Assembly: GCF_003602005.1 (NCBI RefSeq)
Contig: NZ_QZWD01000010.1
Span: 62,001-126,000 of the forward strand
Length of the DNA stretch: 64,000 bases
Reading direction: 5' to 3'
From: Salinisphaera sp. Q1T1-3
GTDB taxonomy: Bacteria; Pseudomonadota; Gammaproteobacteria; Nevskiales; Salinisphaeraceae
Notes under the pieces: model-generated
What the model saw: the letters and a program-made list of their open reading frames with translations, nothing else
Told to the model about the DNA's origin: nothing
Database searches by the model: none
Position numbers and translations under genes: made by a program
In this document: positions 8,624 through 19,615 of the stretch, one piece after another
How positions within the stretch are numbered: position 1 is the first letter of the stretch
How the letters are laid out: each line of letters opens with the position of its first letter

Positions 8624-9328
8624 TCACAGACCGTGCTGCGCGCATCCCGTAAGCAGCACGCAGTCATCACAGGCAGGCCGGCGCTTGTGGCAGACCCGCT
8701 TGGCATGCTCGACGATCAGGGCGTGCGTTTCATCGTAATCGGCCGCGCGCCAGCCGGCCGGCGCCTGATCCTCGACCCGCAGGCGCAGTGTTTCATAGCG
8801 CCGCGTCCGCCCGGTCCACCATCCGTACCGTTCGAGGATGCGAAACGCATAGGCATCGGCCACGAACCGCGGTCGATCGAACGCATAAAGCGCGATCACA
8901 TCCGCGGTTTCCGGACCGATGCCGCGCACGTCGCGCAGGGCCGTACACAGATCCGCGGTGGACCAGGTATCGAGTGCCTCGAATCCGCCGGCCTCGACAA
9001 ACCACCGACACAGCGCCCTGAGCCGCTCGGCCTTGACACGATGCGGCCCGGCCTGGCGAATACAGCCGGCCAGATCGTCGTTGGCAAGCAGCGCCTCGGC
9101 GGTCAGTGGCCCGGCTTCAAGCAACGTCGCGATCGCGCGCTCGACGTTGGTCCAGGCCGTATGCTGGGTGAGCACGGCCCCGATGAAGATCTCGAAACGC
9201 GGATGCGCCGCATCCTGATGCGGCCACCAGTGCTGCGGCCCGTGTGCTTCGGTCAGCCGGTCGTAGAACATTGCCAGACCGGCGCGGGTTATGGCGGCCG
9301 CGGGCCCTGCCTCACCGGCACGGCTCAT
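8624..9328 (-). CDS. endonuclease III-like (MagIII-like) HhH-GPD DNA glycosylase
   Basis: Base-excision repair glycosylase of 234 aa with a helix-hairpin-helix-GPD core. The hairpin is VRGIGPETADVI and the catalytic aspartate lies in FVADAYAF. A C-terminal cluster C-x6-C-x2-C-x5-C (VCHKRRPACDDCVLLTGC) fits a 4Fe-4S centre. The lysine that endonuclease III uses for its lyase activity (GRKTAN) is replaced by Glu here (GPETAD), as in MagIII-type 3-methyladenine glycosylases. The early segment VLTQHTAWTNVERAI also fits that group. It is therefore probably a monofunctional glycosylase; the exact lesion is not decidable from sequence. Confidence 0.8.
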   Translation of the reverse strand: MSRAGEAGPAAAITRAGLAMFYDRLTEAHGPQHWWPHQDAAHPRFEIFIGAVLTQHTAWTNVERAIATLLEAGPLTAEALLANDDLAGCIRQAGPHRVKAERLRALCRWFVEAGGFEALDTWSTADLCTALRDVRGIGPETADVIALYAFDRPRFVADAYAFRILERYGWWTGRTRRYETLRLRVEDQAPAGWRAADYDETHALIVEHAKRVCHKRRPACDDCVLLTGCAQHGL

Positions 9329-9367
9329 CGACGATCAACGTGGCGGCCGATGGCCGCGCTCGTCCAT

Positions 9368-10111
9368 TCAGCGCTTGAGATCGACGACCGCGGCAAGCGC
9401 ACTGACCTCTTTTTTCGACAGCTCGTGAAAACTACCCGCCTTGACGCCGCCCGGCAGCGGCACCGGGCCGAAGCCGGTCCGGATCAGGCGCGAAACGGTC
9501 ACGCCCTGACTGTCCCACAGGCGACGCACGACACGGTTACGCCCCTGCCGCACGATGACCTCGAACCAGCGATTGGTTCGATGTTCGTCATCGCCTTCAC
9601 GAATCGATTCGAAGTGGGCGACGCCATCGTCCAGCGCCACGCCCTCGACGAGCCGATCCAGCATGGCCTGGTCGACATGGCCACGAACCCGGACGGCATA
9701 GGTCCGCGGCAGTTCGTAGCTCGGGTGCTCGAGGCGCCGCTTGAGCTCGCCGTCGGTGGTCAGCAACAGCAGGCCCGAGGTATTGACGTCCAGCCGGCCG
9801 ACGGCGAGCCATCGGCCCGCATCCAGCTTCGGCAATTTACGAAAGATCGTCGGCCGGCCCTCGGGATCGTGCCGGGTGACGACCTGGTCGACATGTTTCT
9901 TGAACGCCAGTACGCGACACGGCACGTCGCTGCGCTTCTCCCAGCTCACGCGTTTGCCGTCGAGCGCGACGCGATCACCCGAATCGAGCGTATCGCCGAG
10001 CTTGGCGAGCCGATCGTTGACGCGTACGCGCCCTTCACGGATCGCGGTCTCGATCGCTCGCCGCGAGCCGAGCCCGGCGTGGGCCAGCGTTTTCTGAATC
10101 CGATCGGCCAC
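9368..10111 (-). CDS. rluB: 23S rRNA pseudouridine synthase RluB
   Basis: RsuA/RluB-family pseudouridine synthase, 247 aa. An S4 RNA-binding domain occupies about residues 1-60 (RIQKTLAHAGLGSRR), followed by the catalytic domain with Asp108 in GRLDVNTSGLL. RluB makes the pseudouridine at position 2605 of 23S rRNA in E. coli; the subfamily assignment rests on the conserved scpA-scpB-rluB gene order. The GTG at 10111 is chosen because GAGG lies 6 bases upstream and the family N-terminus begins there; the frame is open further upstream without matching the family. Here fpr is interposed between scpB and rluB. Confidence 0.88.
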   Translation of the reverse strand: MADRIQKTLAHAGLGSRRAIETAIREGRVRVNDRLAKLGDTLDSGDRVALDGKRVSWEKRSDVPCRVLAFKKHVDQVVTRHDPEGRPTIFRKLPKLDAGRWLAVGRLDVNTSGLLLLTTDGELKRRLEHPSYELPRTYAVRVRGHVDQAMLDRLVEGVALDDGVAHFESIREGDDEHRTNRWFEVIVRQGRNRVVRRLWDSQGVTVSRLIRTGFGPVPLPGGVKAGSFHELSKKEVSALAAVVDLKR

Positions 10112-10139
10112 GGCCAACCTCACTCGCTTGTTATCGGGA

Positions 10140-10919
10140 CTACTTCTCGACGAAGGCGCGTTCGATGACGTATTCGCCCGGCGCGCCGATATGCGGCGAC
10201 ACGGTGAAACCGCGATCATCGAGCAGCTTAGCCGTGTCGTCGAGCATCGCCGGGCTACCGCAGATCATGGCCCGGTCGTGGGCCGGATCCAGATCCTCGA
10301 TGCCGAGATCCGCTGTCATCCGCCCGTTGTCCAACAGCGTCGTCAACCGCCCCTCATGCTTGAACGGTTCACGCGAGACCACCGGGTAATACAACAGCCG
10401 GCCGGAAATCAGCTCGCCGAGCAGGTCGTCTTCGGGTAGATCGTGGCTCAGGAGCGTGTCGTAGGCCAGATCGTTCTTGTAGCGCACACCGTGTACGACG
10501 ATAACCCGGTCGAACCGTTCATAGGTCTCGGGATCGCGCACGATCGACAGGAACGGCGCCAGCCCGGTCCCGGTCGACAGCAGATACAGGTTGCGTCCCG
10601 GGTGAAGATCCGAGATCAGCAGCGTCCCGGTCGGCTTGGTGGACACGAACACTTCGTCATCCACGGCCAGATGCTGCAACCGCGAGGTAAGCGGGCCGTC
10701 CGGCACCTTGATCGAGAAGAACTCGAGGTGCTCCTCGTAATTGGCCGAGACGATACTGTAGGCCCGAAGAAGCGGCTTGCCGTTGTCCTGCGTCAGCCCG
10801 ATCATCACGAACTGGCCGTTTTCGAAGCGAAGCGAGGCATCGCGCGTGGTGGTGAACGAGAACAGGGAATCGTTCCAGTGCTTCACGCTCAGCACGCGCT
10901 CGGTGTTCAGTGCTGCCAT
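10140..10919 (-). CDS. fpr: ferredoxin--NADP reductase
   Basis: FAD-dependent reductase that exchanges electrons between NADPH and ferredoxin or flavodoxin, 259 aa. The FAD-binding motif is RAYSIVSANY, the NADP-binding loop is LLSTGTGLAPFLSIVRD, and the C-terminus IERAFVEK is that of the Azotobacter/Pseudomonas subclass. The ATG at 10919 is preceded by CGAAGGA. A long open frame extends further upstream over the 3' end of scpB but has no family similarity. It is not normally part of the scpAB-rluB cluster. Confidence 0.93.
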   Translation of the reverse strand: MAALNTERVLSVKHWNDSLFSFTTTRDASLRFENGQFVMIGLTQDNGKPLLRAYSIVSANYEEHLEFFSIKVPDGPLTSRLQHLAVDDEVFVSTKPTGTLLISDLHPGRNLYLLSTGTGLAPFLSIVRDPETYERFDRVIVVHGVRYKNDLAYDTLLSHDLPEDDLLGELISGRLLYYPVVSREPFKHEGRLTTLLDNGRMTADLGIEDLDPAHDRAMICGSPAMLDDTAKLLDDRGFTVSPHIGAPGEYVIERAFVEK

Positions 10920-10992
10920 GACAATCCTTCGTGAAGGGCGCGCCGCGCCCGGCAAGTAACTCGGTCGCGCGTATCTTGCGGGGCGCGACACA

Positions 10993-11685
10993 TTATTCCA
11001 AGGGGCGGTCGCCCGGGGCGCCGGTATCGGGCGCCTCATCGGCCGGCTGCTCGTTTGCCGCCGCACTCGTCTGCGGGGCCGCCGACGAGGCGCCGAGACG
11101 CGCGATCGCGGCTTCCAGCGCCTCGGCATCCTTGATTTCGGGAAGTCGCGGCAGATCGGCCAGACGCGACACGCCGAAATCATCCAGGAATCGCGGCGTG
11201 GTCGCATAGAGCGCCGGCCGACCCGGCACTTCGCGATGACCGATCACCTTGATCCACTCGTATTCGGACAGGGTCTTGATGATCTGGGTCGAGACCGAGA
11301 CGCCGCGGATCGCCTCGATATCGGAGCGCGCCAACGGCTGGCGATAGACGATGATCGCCAGGGTTTCGAGTACCGCACGCGAAAGCTTCGGTGGCTTGTC
11401 GGCCCACAGACGCGCCACCAGATCGGCATGTTCGGCCCGAACCTGCAGCCGCCAGCCGCTGGCCACCGAGACCACTTCGGCGGCCGACGCCGCATAACGC
11501 GTGGCCAGTACGTCCAGTGCCGCGCGCACACTCGCCCGATCGACATGCTCATCGGTTTCGATGAGCGCGACGAGCCGGTCGACCGCCAGTGGGCCATGCG
11601 CGACCTGGAGCAGCGCCTCGACGGCGGTGACCACACGCGACGAGACTGGGTCGTGATCCGTACGGGTGTCGGATTCGTCCATCAC
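10993..11685 (-). CDS. scpB: segregation and condensation protein B
   Basis: Winged-helix (kite) subunit of the SMC-ScpAB condensin, 230 aa. The core around residues 20-180 has the family features LSRAVLETLAIIVYRQP and the region EVPGRPALYATT. The last 50 residues are low-complexity, acidic and Ala/Pro-rich. It overlaps the scpA stop by 4 bp, so the two proteins are translationally coupled and made together. The partner smc lies about 7.5 kb away in this window. Confidence 0.95.
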   Translation of the reverse strand: MMDESDTRTDHDPVSSRVVTAVEALLQVAHGPLAVDRLVALIETDEHVDRASVRAALDVLATRYAASAAEVVSVASGWRLQVRAEHADLVARLWADKPPKLSRAVLETLAIIVYRQPLARSDIEAIRGVSVSTQIIKTLSEYEWIKVIGHREVPGRPALYATTPRFLDDFGVSRLADLPRLPEIKDAEALEAAIARLGASSAAPQTSAAANEQPADEAPDTGAPGDRPLE

Positions 11686-12500
11686 ACGGCTCCGACCGGG
11701 GCCGCACGGCGCAACGCGACCGGCGCATAGGGCTCGGCCTGCTCGATGGCGATCAACGATTCCCGGGCGAGCTCGAGAACCGCCAGAAACGAGACCACGA
11801 CGCCGAGTCGGCCCTCGTCGATCGCCAACAGCGCCGGAAAGGAGGTGCGCGCGCCGGGCGCGAGCTTGTCCAGAATTCGTGTCATGTGTTCGCGCACGGT
11901 CAGCGTTTCGCGGGAGATGACATGCTCGGTATTGAGCTCTGCTCGGGCCAGGACATCATGCAGAGCACCGAGCAGCGCCTTGAGATCCGCATCGGGCATT
12001 GGCTTGTCCACCGCTACGGCCGGCGCGGCCAGACGGACCGGTGTCAGATCGCGGCCGACTCGGGGCACCTCATCCAGGCCCTGGGCGGCCTCCTTGAACT
12101 GCTCGTATTCGGCCAGACGGCGGACCAGCTCGGCGCGCGGGTCCTCGCCCTCCTCGGCCTCGTCGGTGGTCGTTCGCGGCAACAGCATCCGCGACTTGAT
12201 CTCGGCCAGCATCGCAGCCATCAGAAGATATTCACCGGCCAGCTCGATGGCCATTTCCTCCATCAACTCGATGTAGGCCATGTATTGCTGGGTGATCGTG
12301 AACACCGGTATATCGAGAATATCGAGATTCTGGCGTCGAATCAGATAGAGCAGCAGATCCAGCGGCCCTTCGAAGGCCTCGAGAAAGACGCGTAGCGCGT
12401 CCGGCGGGATATACAGATCCGACGGCAGTTCGCCGTAGGGCTCGCCGGCGACCCGCGCCGGCGCTGCCTCCGCCGCGACCGGCGTATCCGCTTCGTTCAC
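11682..12500 (-). CDS. scpA: segregation and condensation protein A (kleisin)
   Basis: Kleisin that bridges the SMC heads in chromosome condensation, 272 aa. The N-terminal SMC-neck-binding segment includes FEGPLDLLLYLIRRQNLDI near residues 43-61. The middle is acidic (TTDEAEEGEDPRAE), and the C-terminal winged helix contains FPALLAIDEGRLGVVVSFLAVLELAR. The first gene of scpA-scpB, and immediately downstream of trpS, the usual order in related bacteria. Confidence 0.95.
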   Translation of the reverse strand: MNEADTPVAAEAAPARVAGEPYGELPSDLYIPPDALRVFLEAFEGPLDLLLYLIRRQNLDILDIPVFTITQQYMAYIELMEEMAIELAGEYLLMAAMLAEIKSRMLLPRTTTDEAEEGEDPRAELVRRLAEYEQFKEAAQGLDEVPRVGRDLTPVRLAAPAVAVDKPMPDADLKALLGALHDVLARAELNTEHVISRETLTVREHMTRILDKLAPGARTSFPALLAIDEGRLGVVVSFLAVLELARESLIAIEQAEPYAPVALRRAAPVGAV

Positions 12501-12523
12501 GATCCGCGTATGCCCGGTTCGAC

Positions 12524-13537
12524 TCAGACCGCGGGCAGGAAGCCCGTGGCCTCGTAGGCGGCATCCAGCGTTGGCTGGGCGCGCTGACGGGCTGCGGTCG
12601 CCCCCCGTGCCAGGATGGCGTCGAGCCCGGCCCGATCGGCCGCGAACGTGGCATAACGTGCCTGCAAGGGTTCGAGAAATGCCACCACGGCATCGGCGAG
12701 ATCACCCTTGAGGGCGCCGTAGCCGGCACCGGCGTAGTCGCGCTCGAGGTCGGGGATCGGGCGATCGGTCACAGCCGAGAGGATCGAAAGCAGATTGGAC
12801 ACCCCGGGTTTGCCCTCCGGGTCGAATCGCACTTCGCCATCGGAATCGGTCACGGCACGCTTGATCTTCTTGATCACTTTCTTGGGCGGATCAAGCAGCT
12901 TGATGACGTTGGCCTCGACATCGTCGGACTTGCTCATCTTGGCAGTCGGCTCGCCCAGGCTCATGACGCGCGCCCCGACCTCGGGAATGAACGGCTCGGG
13001 CACCGTGAACACGTCGCGCTGCGCGCGCTGATTGAAGCGTTCCGCCAGATTGCGCGCCAGTTCCAGATGCTGTTTCTGGTCGTTACCCACCGGCACTTCA
13101 TCGGCCTGATAGAGCAGGATGTCAGCCGCCATCAACACCGGGTAGTCGAAAAGACCGGCGTTGATGTTATCGACGTTCTTCGCTGACTTGTCCTTGAACT
13201 GGGTCATCCGGTTGAGCTCGCCCATGGCGGTATGACAGTTCAACAGCCAGGAGAGCTGCGCATGAGCCGGCACGTGTGACTGTACGAACAGCGTGGCGTT
13301 ATCCGGATCGATACCGGCGGCCAGATACAGACAGAGAAATTCATGACAACGATCACGCAGCGACGCCGGTTCCTGGCGCACCGTGATTGCATGCATGTCC
13401 ACAAGTGCGAACAGGCAGTCGTGCGTCGACTGCATGTTGACCCAGTGCTTCAACGCGCCGATGTAATTGCCGAGCGTGAGTGCACCGGAGGGCTGGATGC
13501 CGGACAGCACCACCGGGCGCGGGTTGGCCTCTGACAC
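12524..13537 (-). CDS. trpS: tryptophanyl-tRNA synthetase
   Basis: Class I aminoacyl-tRNA synthetase charging tRNA-Trp, 337 aa, the usual bacterial size. The HIGH-type signature is [12 protein letters not shown] near residues 17-28 and the KMSKS loop is AKMSKSDD near residue 200. It is closely followed by scpA (23 bp), suggesting one transcript. Confidence 0.97.
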   Translation of the reverse strand: MSEANPRPVVLSGIQPSGALTLGNYIGALKHWVNMQSTHDCLFALVDMHAITVRQEPASLRDRCHEFLCLYLAAGIDPDNATLFVQSHVPAHAQLSWLLNCHTAMGELNRMTQFKDKSAKNVDNINAGLFDYPVLMAADILLYQADEVPVGNDQKQHLELARNLAERFNQRAQRDVFTVPEPFIPEVGARVMSLGEPTAKMSKSDDVEANVIKLLDPPKKVIKKIKRAVTDSDGEVRFDPEGKPGVSNLLSILSAVTDRPIPDLERDYAGAGYGALKGDLADAVVAFLEPLQARYATFAADRAGLDAILARGATAARQRAQPTLDAAYEATGFLPAV

Positions 13538-13609
13538 GCGACTGACTCCCTGTTCAGAACTGGATTCGATCGCCGAGAGTATACGCGAGGCGTCACCCGC
13601 TTCGGAGCC

Positions 13610-14245
13610 CTACGCCGACGGCGCCTCCAGGCCAATGGCCTCGGCGCTGCCCTTGCCCTGGCGCAGTATTTCCGGCGGATCCTGGGTCAGATCCACGATT
13701 GTGCTCGGGTCGACGCCAGTCGCACCGCCATCGAGCACCAGATCGATCTGCCGATCGAAGACCTCGCGTACTTCGAATGCCTCCGACAGATTGCGCCCGT
13801 CGTCGCTCATCGCCGTCACCGACAGAAACGGTTCGCCCAGCGTGTCGGCGAGCGCGCGGGCGACCGGATGGGCCGGCACGCGGATCCCGATCGTCTTGCG
13901 CTTGGGATGGGCCAGCCAGTTGGGTACCTGCCTGGAGGCCGGCAGTACGAAAGTGTAGGCGCCGGGAGTGGCCGCCTTGAGCAGGCGAAAGCTCGTGTTC
14001 TCGACCTTCGCATACTGGGCGATCTCGGATAGATCGCGGCACACGAGCGTGAAGAAATGCTGCTGGTCGAGATCACGAATCCAGCGAATGCGCTGCATCG
14101 CTCCCTTGTTGCCCATCGCACAGGCCAGCCCGTAGGACGAGTCCGTCGGGTATGCGATCACGGCACCGCTGCGCAGCGCCGCGGCTGCCTGGGCGATACG
14201 ACGCGGCTGCGGTGTCTCGGCGTGGACGTGGATCAGATCAGCCAT
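13610..14245 (-). CDS. yciO: YciO/Sua5/YrdC-family protein (threonylcarbamoyladenylate synthase-like)
   Basis: 211 aa protein with the Sua5/YrdC fold that in TsaC makes threonylcarbamoyl-AMP for tRNA t6A. The order AVIAYPTDSSYGLAC, KTIGIRVPAHPVARAL and LDGGATGVDPSTIVDL fits YciO rather than TsaC, whose members often keep a catalytic KRP/SxN pattern. YciO activity in t6A synthesis is weak or uncertain. The start ATG at 14245 is chosen over an upstream ATG at 14266 because the family begins near MADLIHVHAETPQ. It is upstream of trpS on the same strand. Confidence 0.85.
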   Translation of the reverse strand: MADLIHVHAETPQPRRIAQAAAALRSGAVIAYPTDSSYGLACAMGNKGAMQRIRWIRDLDQQHFFTLVCRDLSEIAQYAKVENTSFRLLKAATPGAYTFVLPASRQVPNWLAHPKRKTIGIRVPAHPVARALADTLGEPFLSVTAMSDDGRNLSEAFEVREVFDRQIDLVLDGGATGVDPSTIVDLTQDPPEILRQGKGSAEAIGLEAPSA

Positions 14246-14340
14246 GAGCCGAGTATAGCGCGGCATGGCCGATGACGTGCGGAATACGGCAGACTACGCC
14301 CAGATACATGCCGCAGCGATGCTGCCCCGGAGGTCTGCCA

Positions 14341-14640
14341 ATGGAATATTTCGCTATCGTGTCCTTCGACGTCGCCGAGAGTGATACCGGTCGTGCCAAG
14401 GCGCGCGACGAGCATCGCCAGCGCCTGGAGGATCTCAAGGCCGAGGACCGACTGCTCACGGCCGGTCCGTTGCCCCGCACCGATGCCTATGGCCGCATCG
14501 TCGAGGGTTTTCAGGGCAGCATCATCATCGCGGCCTTCGACAGTCTGGAATCCGCACGCCAGTGGGCGACCGTCGATCCGTACAATGCCGAAGGCGTGTA
14601 CATGGAAACGAGCGTCTACCCGTACAAGAAGGTCTTCTAG
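14341..14640 (+). CDS. YciI-family protein
   Basis: Small 99 aa alpha/beta-barrel protein of the YciI-like family (MEYFAIVSFDVAES, RLLTAGPLP, GSIIIAAFDSLESARQWATVDPYN, YPYKKVF). The His/Asp pair of the family (EHRQRL; DPYN) is visible, but the reaction of YciI proteins is not established. The start is fixed by CCGGAGG just upstream of ATG 14341. Confidence 0.88.
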   Translation: MEYFAIVSFDVAESDTGRAKARDEHRQRLEDLKAEDRLLTAGPLPRTDAYGRIVEGFQGSIIIAAFDSLESARQWATVDPYNAEGVYMETSVYPYKKVF

Positions 14641-14878
14641 GACGTGTCGTCATGAGATAAGGCGTCGCGTGGGCCTCGATGCGGTGGCCATATTCCGGCC
14701 CTGAACCCGCGGCGTGCTTGGCGTTGCGTTATCAAGTGATCATGATCAACCGGCGTCGTTTCAAACGGCGTCGACCGATCCGCCACCGCCGGTCCGAGAG
14801 TACAGGCCGCGCACCGAACGATTGGACGGCCGCGCTTCGTCCCGACCACAGTCCTGAACGCATTGAAAGGTTTTTTGC

Positions 14879-15145
14879 ATGAGCGATCGCATCCCGCGCA
14901 TCCGTGCCGCCATTCGACAGCATCTCGAAACCGAGGACATCGCCATCCGCGATGACAGCCATCTGCATGCCGGCCACGCCGGGGCCAAGACCGGTCTGGG
15001 TCACTATCACGTGACGGTGCGAAGCGCACACTTCGACGGCACGTCCCTGATCGCCCGGCACCGCATGATCTATAGCGCGCTCGGCGATCTGATGCAGACC
15101 GATATCCACGCCTTGTCGATTCGCGCCCTGAGCAGCGACGAATAG
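14879..15145 (+). CDS. bolA: BolA-family protein
   Basis: BolA-like protein of 88 aa. The family signature DDSHLHAGHAG is at residues 22-32, followed by HYHVTVRS and RHRMIYSALGDLM...IHALSIRAL. BolA proteins work with monothiol glutaredoxins in iron-sulfur cluster trafficking and affect cell shape and stress responses. GAAAGG lies upstream of ATG 14879. It lies 238 bp after the yciI gene, with which it may be cotranscribed. Confidence 0.93.
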   Translation: MSDRIPRIRAAIRQHLETEDIAIRDDSHLHAGHAGAKTGLGHYHVTVRSAHFDGTSLIARHRMIYSALGDLMQTDIHALSIRALSSDE

Positions 15146-15473
15146 ACGACAACGACGCCGCGTTCGCGCACGACTCGCTTCCAGTCGGCATGCGCGAACG
15201 GGGCCGTCATCGCGCCGCGCATCGCCACGGATTCTCGATCCGGCCGAGGCGCTGCCGCGGCGCGGCATCTCGGGCCCGGCGTGGCTCGTGTCCGCCGCCG
15301 CCCCGGCACATGCCATTGCGTCGCGTGTCTCATCCCGAGTCGGCACCGACCGCGATACGCGATCAAATACGCCCTGCCGGTTTCGTGATCGGCGCTGGCC
15401 GGTCAGTCACCCGACCGCTTTCGCCGCGGCATACGCCCGACGGCAACCAGCGCGCGGCGAACAGCCCCTGGTA
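15146..15473. other. intergenic region with a nested stem-loop
   Basis: 328 bp between bolA and a minus-strand hypothetical gene. At 15162-15199, GTTCGCGCA pairs with TGCGCGAAC, and inside it CGACT pairs with AGTCG, giving a near-continuous stem of 14 bp. No U-run follows, so it may be a Rho-type or stabilising hairpin after bolA rather than an intrinsic terminator. Overlapping ORFs here look like shadows. Confidence 0.45.
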
Positions 15474-15896
15474 TCAACCGTTGGCCGACAGAAACGTCTC
15501 GATCGCCTCCGCATCGAGCCGTTCGATATGCAACGTGGTGGCATGCACGGGCTGGCCGGCCCCATCGGCTTTGCGCCGCAGGATCACGAGCGGTTGATAG
15601 GCATCGAATTCGGCCTCGTGGAACGCGACTCGCGGGTCGTGTTCCACGGCCCCCGGGGCATAGATTCCGCATTTGGCAACGGCCAGTTCGCTGTCGCCGG
15701 CCACGCGATATTCACGCGCCCCGAGCCTCGCGGCCGCTGCCTGAAAAGCCGGCGCCAGTGACGCCTCGATCAAGGCCCAGGCCCGATCGGACATCGCCTC
15801 ACGTCGTTCGGCCAGACGGTCGTTGGCCCCCTGCCGGGACTGTACTTCGTCGGTCGTCACCTCGAGCCAGCTTCGCGCCACCGTGTCTTGCCTCAC
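15474..15896 (-). CDS. hypothetical protein
   Basis: 140 aa open frame with ordinary composition (acidic, Ala-rich) and no motif I recognise. It includes a helical segment around residues 34-60 and a probable beta-rich middle (REYRVAGDSELAVAKCGIY...). The start may be GTG 15896, GTG 15881 or ATG 15794; the upstream part still looks coding. It lies just downstream of the ligA operon on the same strand. It is more protein-like than the overlapping plus-strand frame at 15288-15761. Confidence 0.5.
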   Translation of the reverse strand: MRQDTVARSWLEVTTDEVQSRQGANDRLAERREAMSDRAWALIEASLAPAFQAAAARLGAREYRVAGDSELAVAKCGIYAPGAVEHDPRVAFHEAEFDAYQPLVILRRKADGAGQPVHATTLHIERLDAEAIETFLSANG

Positions 15897-15951
15897 TCGG
15901 AAATCGAGGCGTTAGACTAAGATGTCGGGCCTATCCCGGCAAGCACGCCGC

Positions 15952-18386
<2,435 letters not shown>

Positions 18387-18389
18387 CTA

Positions 18390-18596
18390 GGGCCTGTTGA
18401 GGTTTCGTGCAAGTCCGCGCCAAGCGCTGTATTGCCGTCGTGCTTTCGGGGCGCTTGTCCCTTTGGGTTGGGCCGCAAATCGCGCCCTGCGGCGTTGCGA
18501 GTCTGGATCGCGGCACGCCACGATCAGCAACTCGCGCCTTGCAGGACACGATTCGCGGTTTCCAACGCGGCGCTCGAACGAAACATCAACAGGCCC
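18390..18596 (+). repeat. dispersed TIR element, copy B (207 bp) with TA duplication
   Basis: The cleanest copy. It starts GGGCCTGTTGAGGTTTCG and ends CGAAACATCAACAGGCCC, and is flanked by TA at both ends (18388-18389 and 18597-18598). The palindrome GATCGCGGC-AC-GCCACGATC lies at 18506-18525. It lacks an internal block of about 100 bp present in copies A and D. The right-hand TA is part of the zipA stop codon (TAG), so the element sits exactly between zipA and ligA inside the operon. It contains no open frame of its own. Confidence 0.85.
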
Positions 18597-19549
18597 TAGC
18601 GACGGCTGACCAGACGTGCCCGCCGATCGATCTCGCTGATCTGATCGAGCATGAACTGGGCCGTCTGCGCCTTGAGCTGAGCCCGCTTGTCGTCGAGCAC
18701 GGTGCCACCGAGCTGCGTGGTGATGCCGTGCGCGGTTTCCATCATGTCGTGCATCGCCGCTCGGCCCTCGAGCGGCCCGGGGACCAGGAGAAACATGGCG
18801 AGACCGGGCGTTTCCAGTGCCTCGGCTTCGGCCGGATGAAGCGTGCCGGGCTGGACCATGTTGGACACGGCGAAGACGGATTCCGTCATGCCACGGGTCT
18901 CGGTCGTGCGGTGATACATGTCATTGAGGCCGAACTTCAGGCCGAGCGCCGTCAGCGCCTCGTGGATCGCCGGTCCGGTATAACGCTGCTCGGCGCCGGC
19001 CGCGACGTAGAGGATGAACACCTCGGAGCCGGCCGCCGGCTGCGGCGCGACCATTTCGGTACGGGCCACGCCGTCGTCTGCAGCCCCCGGCGTCTCCAGG
19101 CCGCGCGTCGATGCGCCGTGTTCCTCGGCGGTATCCGGCTCGTCGTCGAACAGGCCGCGCGGGGCCTCGATCTCGCTCGACCGCACCTTCGCGCTACGGC
19201 GCGGCAGCGGCTCGGGTTCCGGCTCGGGCGGCGCCGGGCGACGGCGCACCGCGGTCGGCTGTGGCCGCAGGGCACGCGTGCGGTCGGCGCCGTCGTCTTC
19301 GACCGGTTCGGCGTGCTGATCGGCCCGGGCTGACGCCGCCGCCTTGCGGTCGGCCGGGGTCTCGCGGTTGATGGTCCGCACGCCCACGACGTAGGAATCC
19401 CCAGGTCCATCGGCACGCTCGTCGAGCGCTTCCTCGGGCTCGTCCATGTCGCGCCAGGGATCACTCGCTGCCTGACGACGCATGTAGACGTACACGCTCA
19501 CGACGACGAGGACGACCAGAATCAGAAGCAGCCATTGCACGATAGACAT
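18596..19549 (-). CDS. zipA: cell division protein ZipA
   Basis: Bitopic division protein that tethers FtsZ to the inner membrane, 317 aa. Residues 3-23 (IVQWLLLILVVLVVVSVYVY) form the N-terminal membrane anchor. A long acidic Pro/Arg linker follows, and the FtsZ-binding C-domain starts near residue 170 (EVFILYVAAGAEQRYTGP, MYHRT, GTLHPAEAEALETPG). The TAG stop is created at the boundary with repeat copy B. It is downstream of smc with a 66 bp gap. Confidence 0.92.
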   Translation of the reverse strand: MSIVQWLLLILVVLVVVSVYVYMRRQAASDPWRDMDEPEEALDERADGPGDSYVVGVRTINRETPADRKAAASARADQHAEPVEDDGADRTRALRPQPTAVRRRPAPPEPEPEPLPRRSAKVRSSEIEAPRGLFDDEPDTAEEHGASTRGLETPGAADDGVARTEMVAPQPAAGSEVFILYVAAGAEQRYTGPAIHEALTALGLKFGLNDMYHRTTETRGMTESVFAVSNMVQPGTLHPAEAEALETPGLAMFLLVPGPLEGRAAMHDMMETAHGITTQLGGTVLDDKRAQLKAQTAQFMLDQISEIDRRARLVSRR

Positions 19550-19615
19550 ACGCGGTGTGATGAAAATGAATGGGCCCTCGTGCCTGCCTTACCCCGAGCG
19601 ATGCGGCATCGGACA

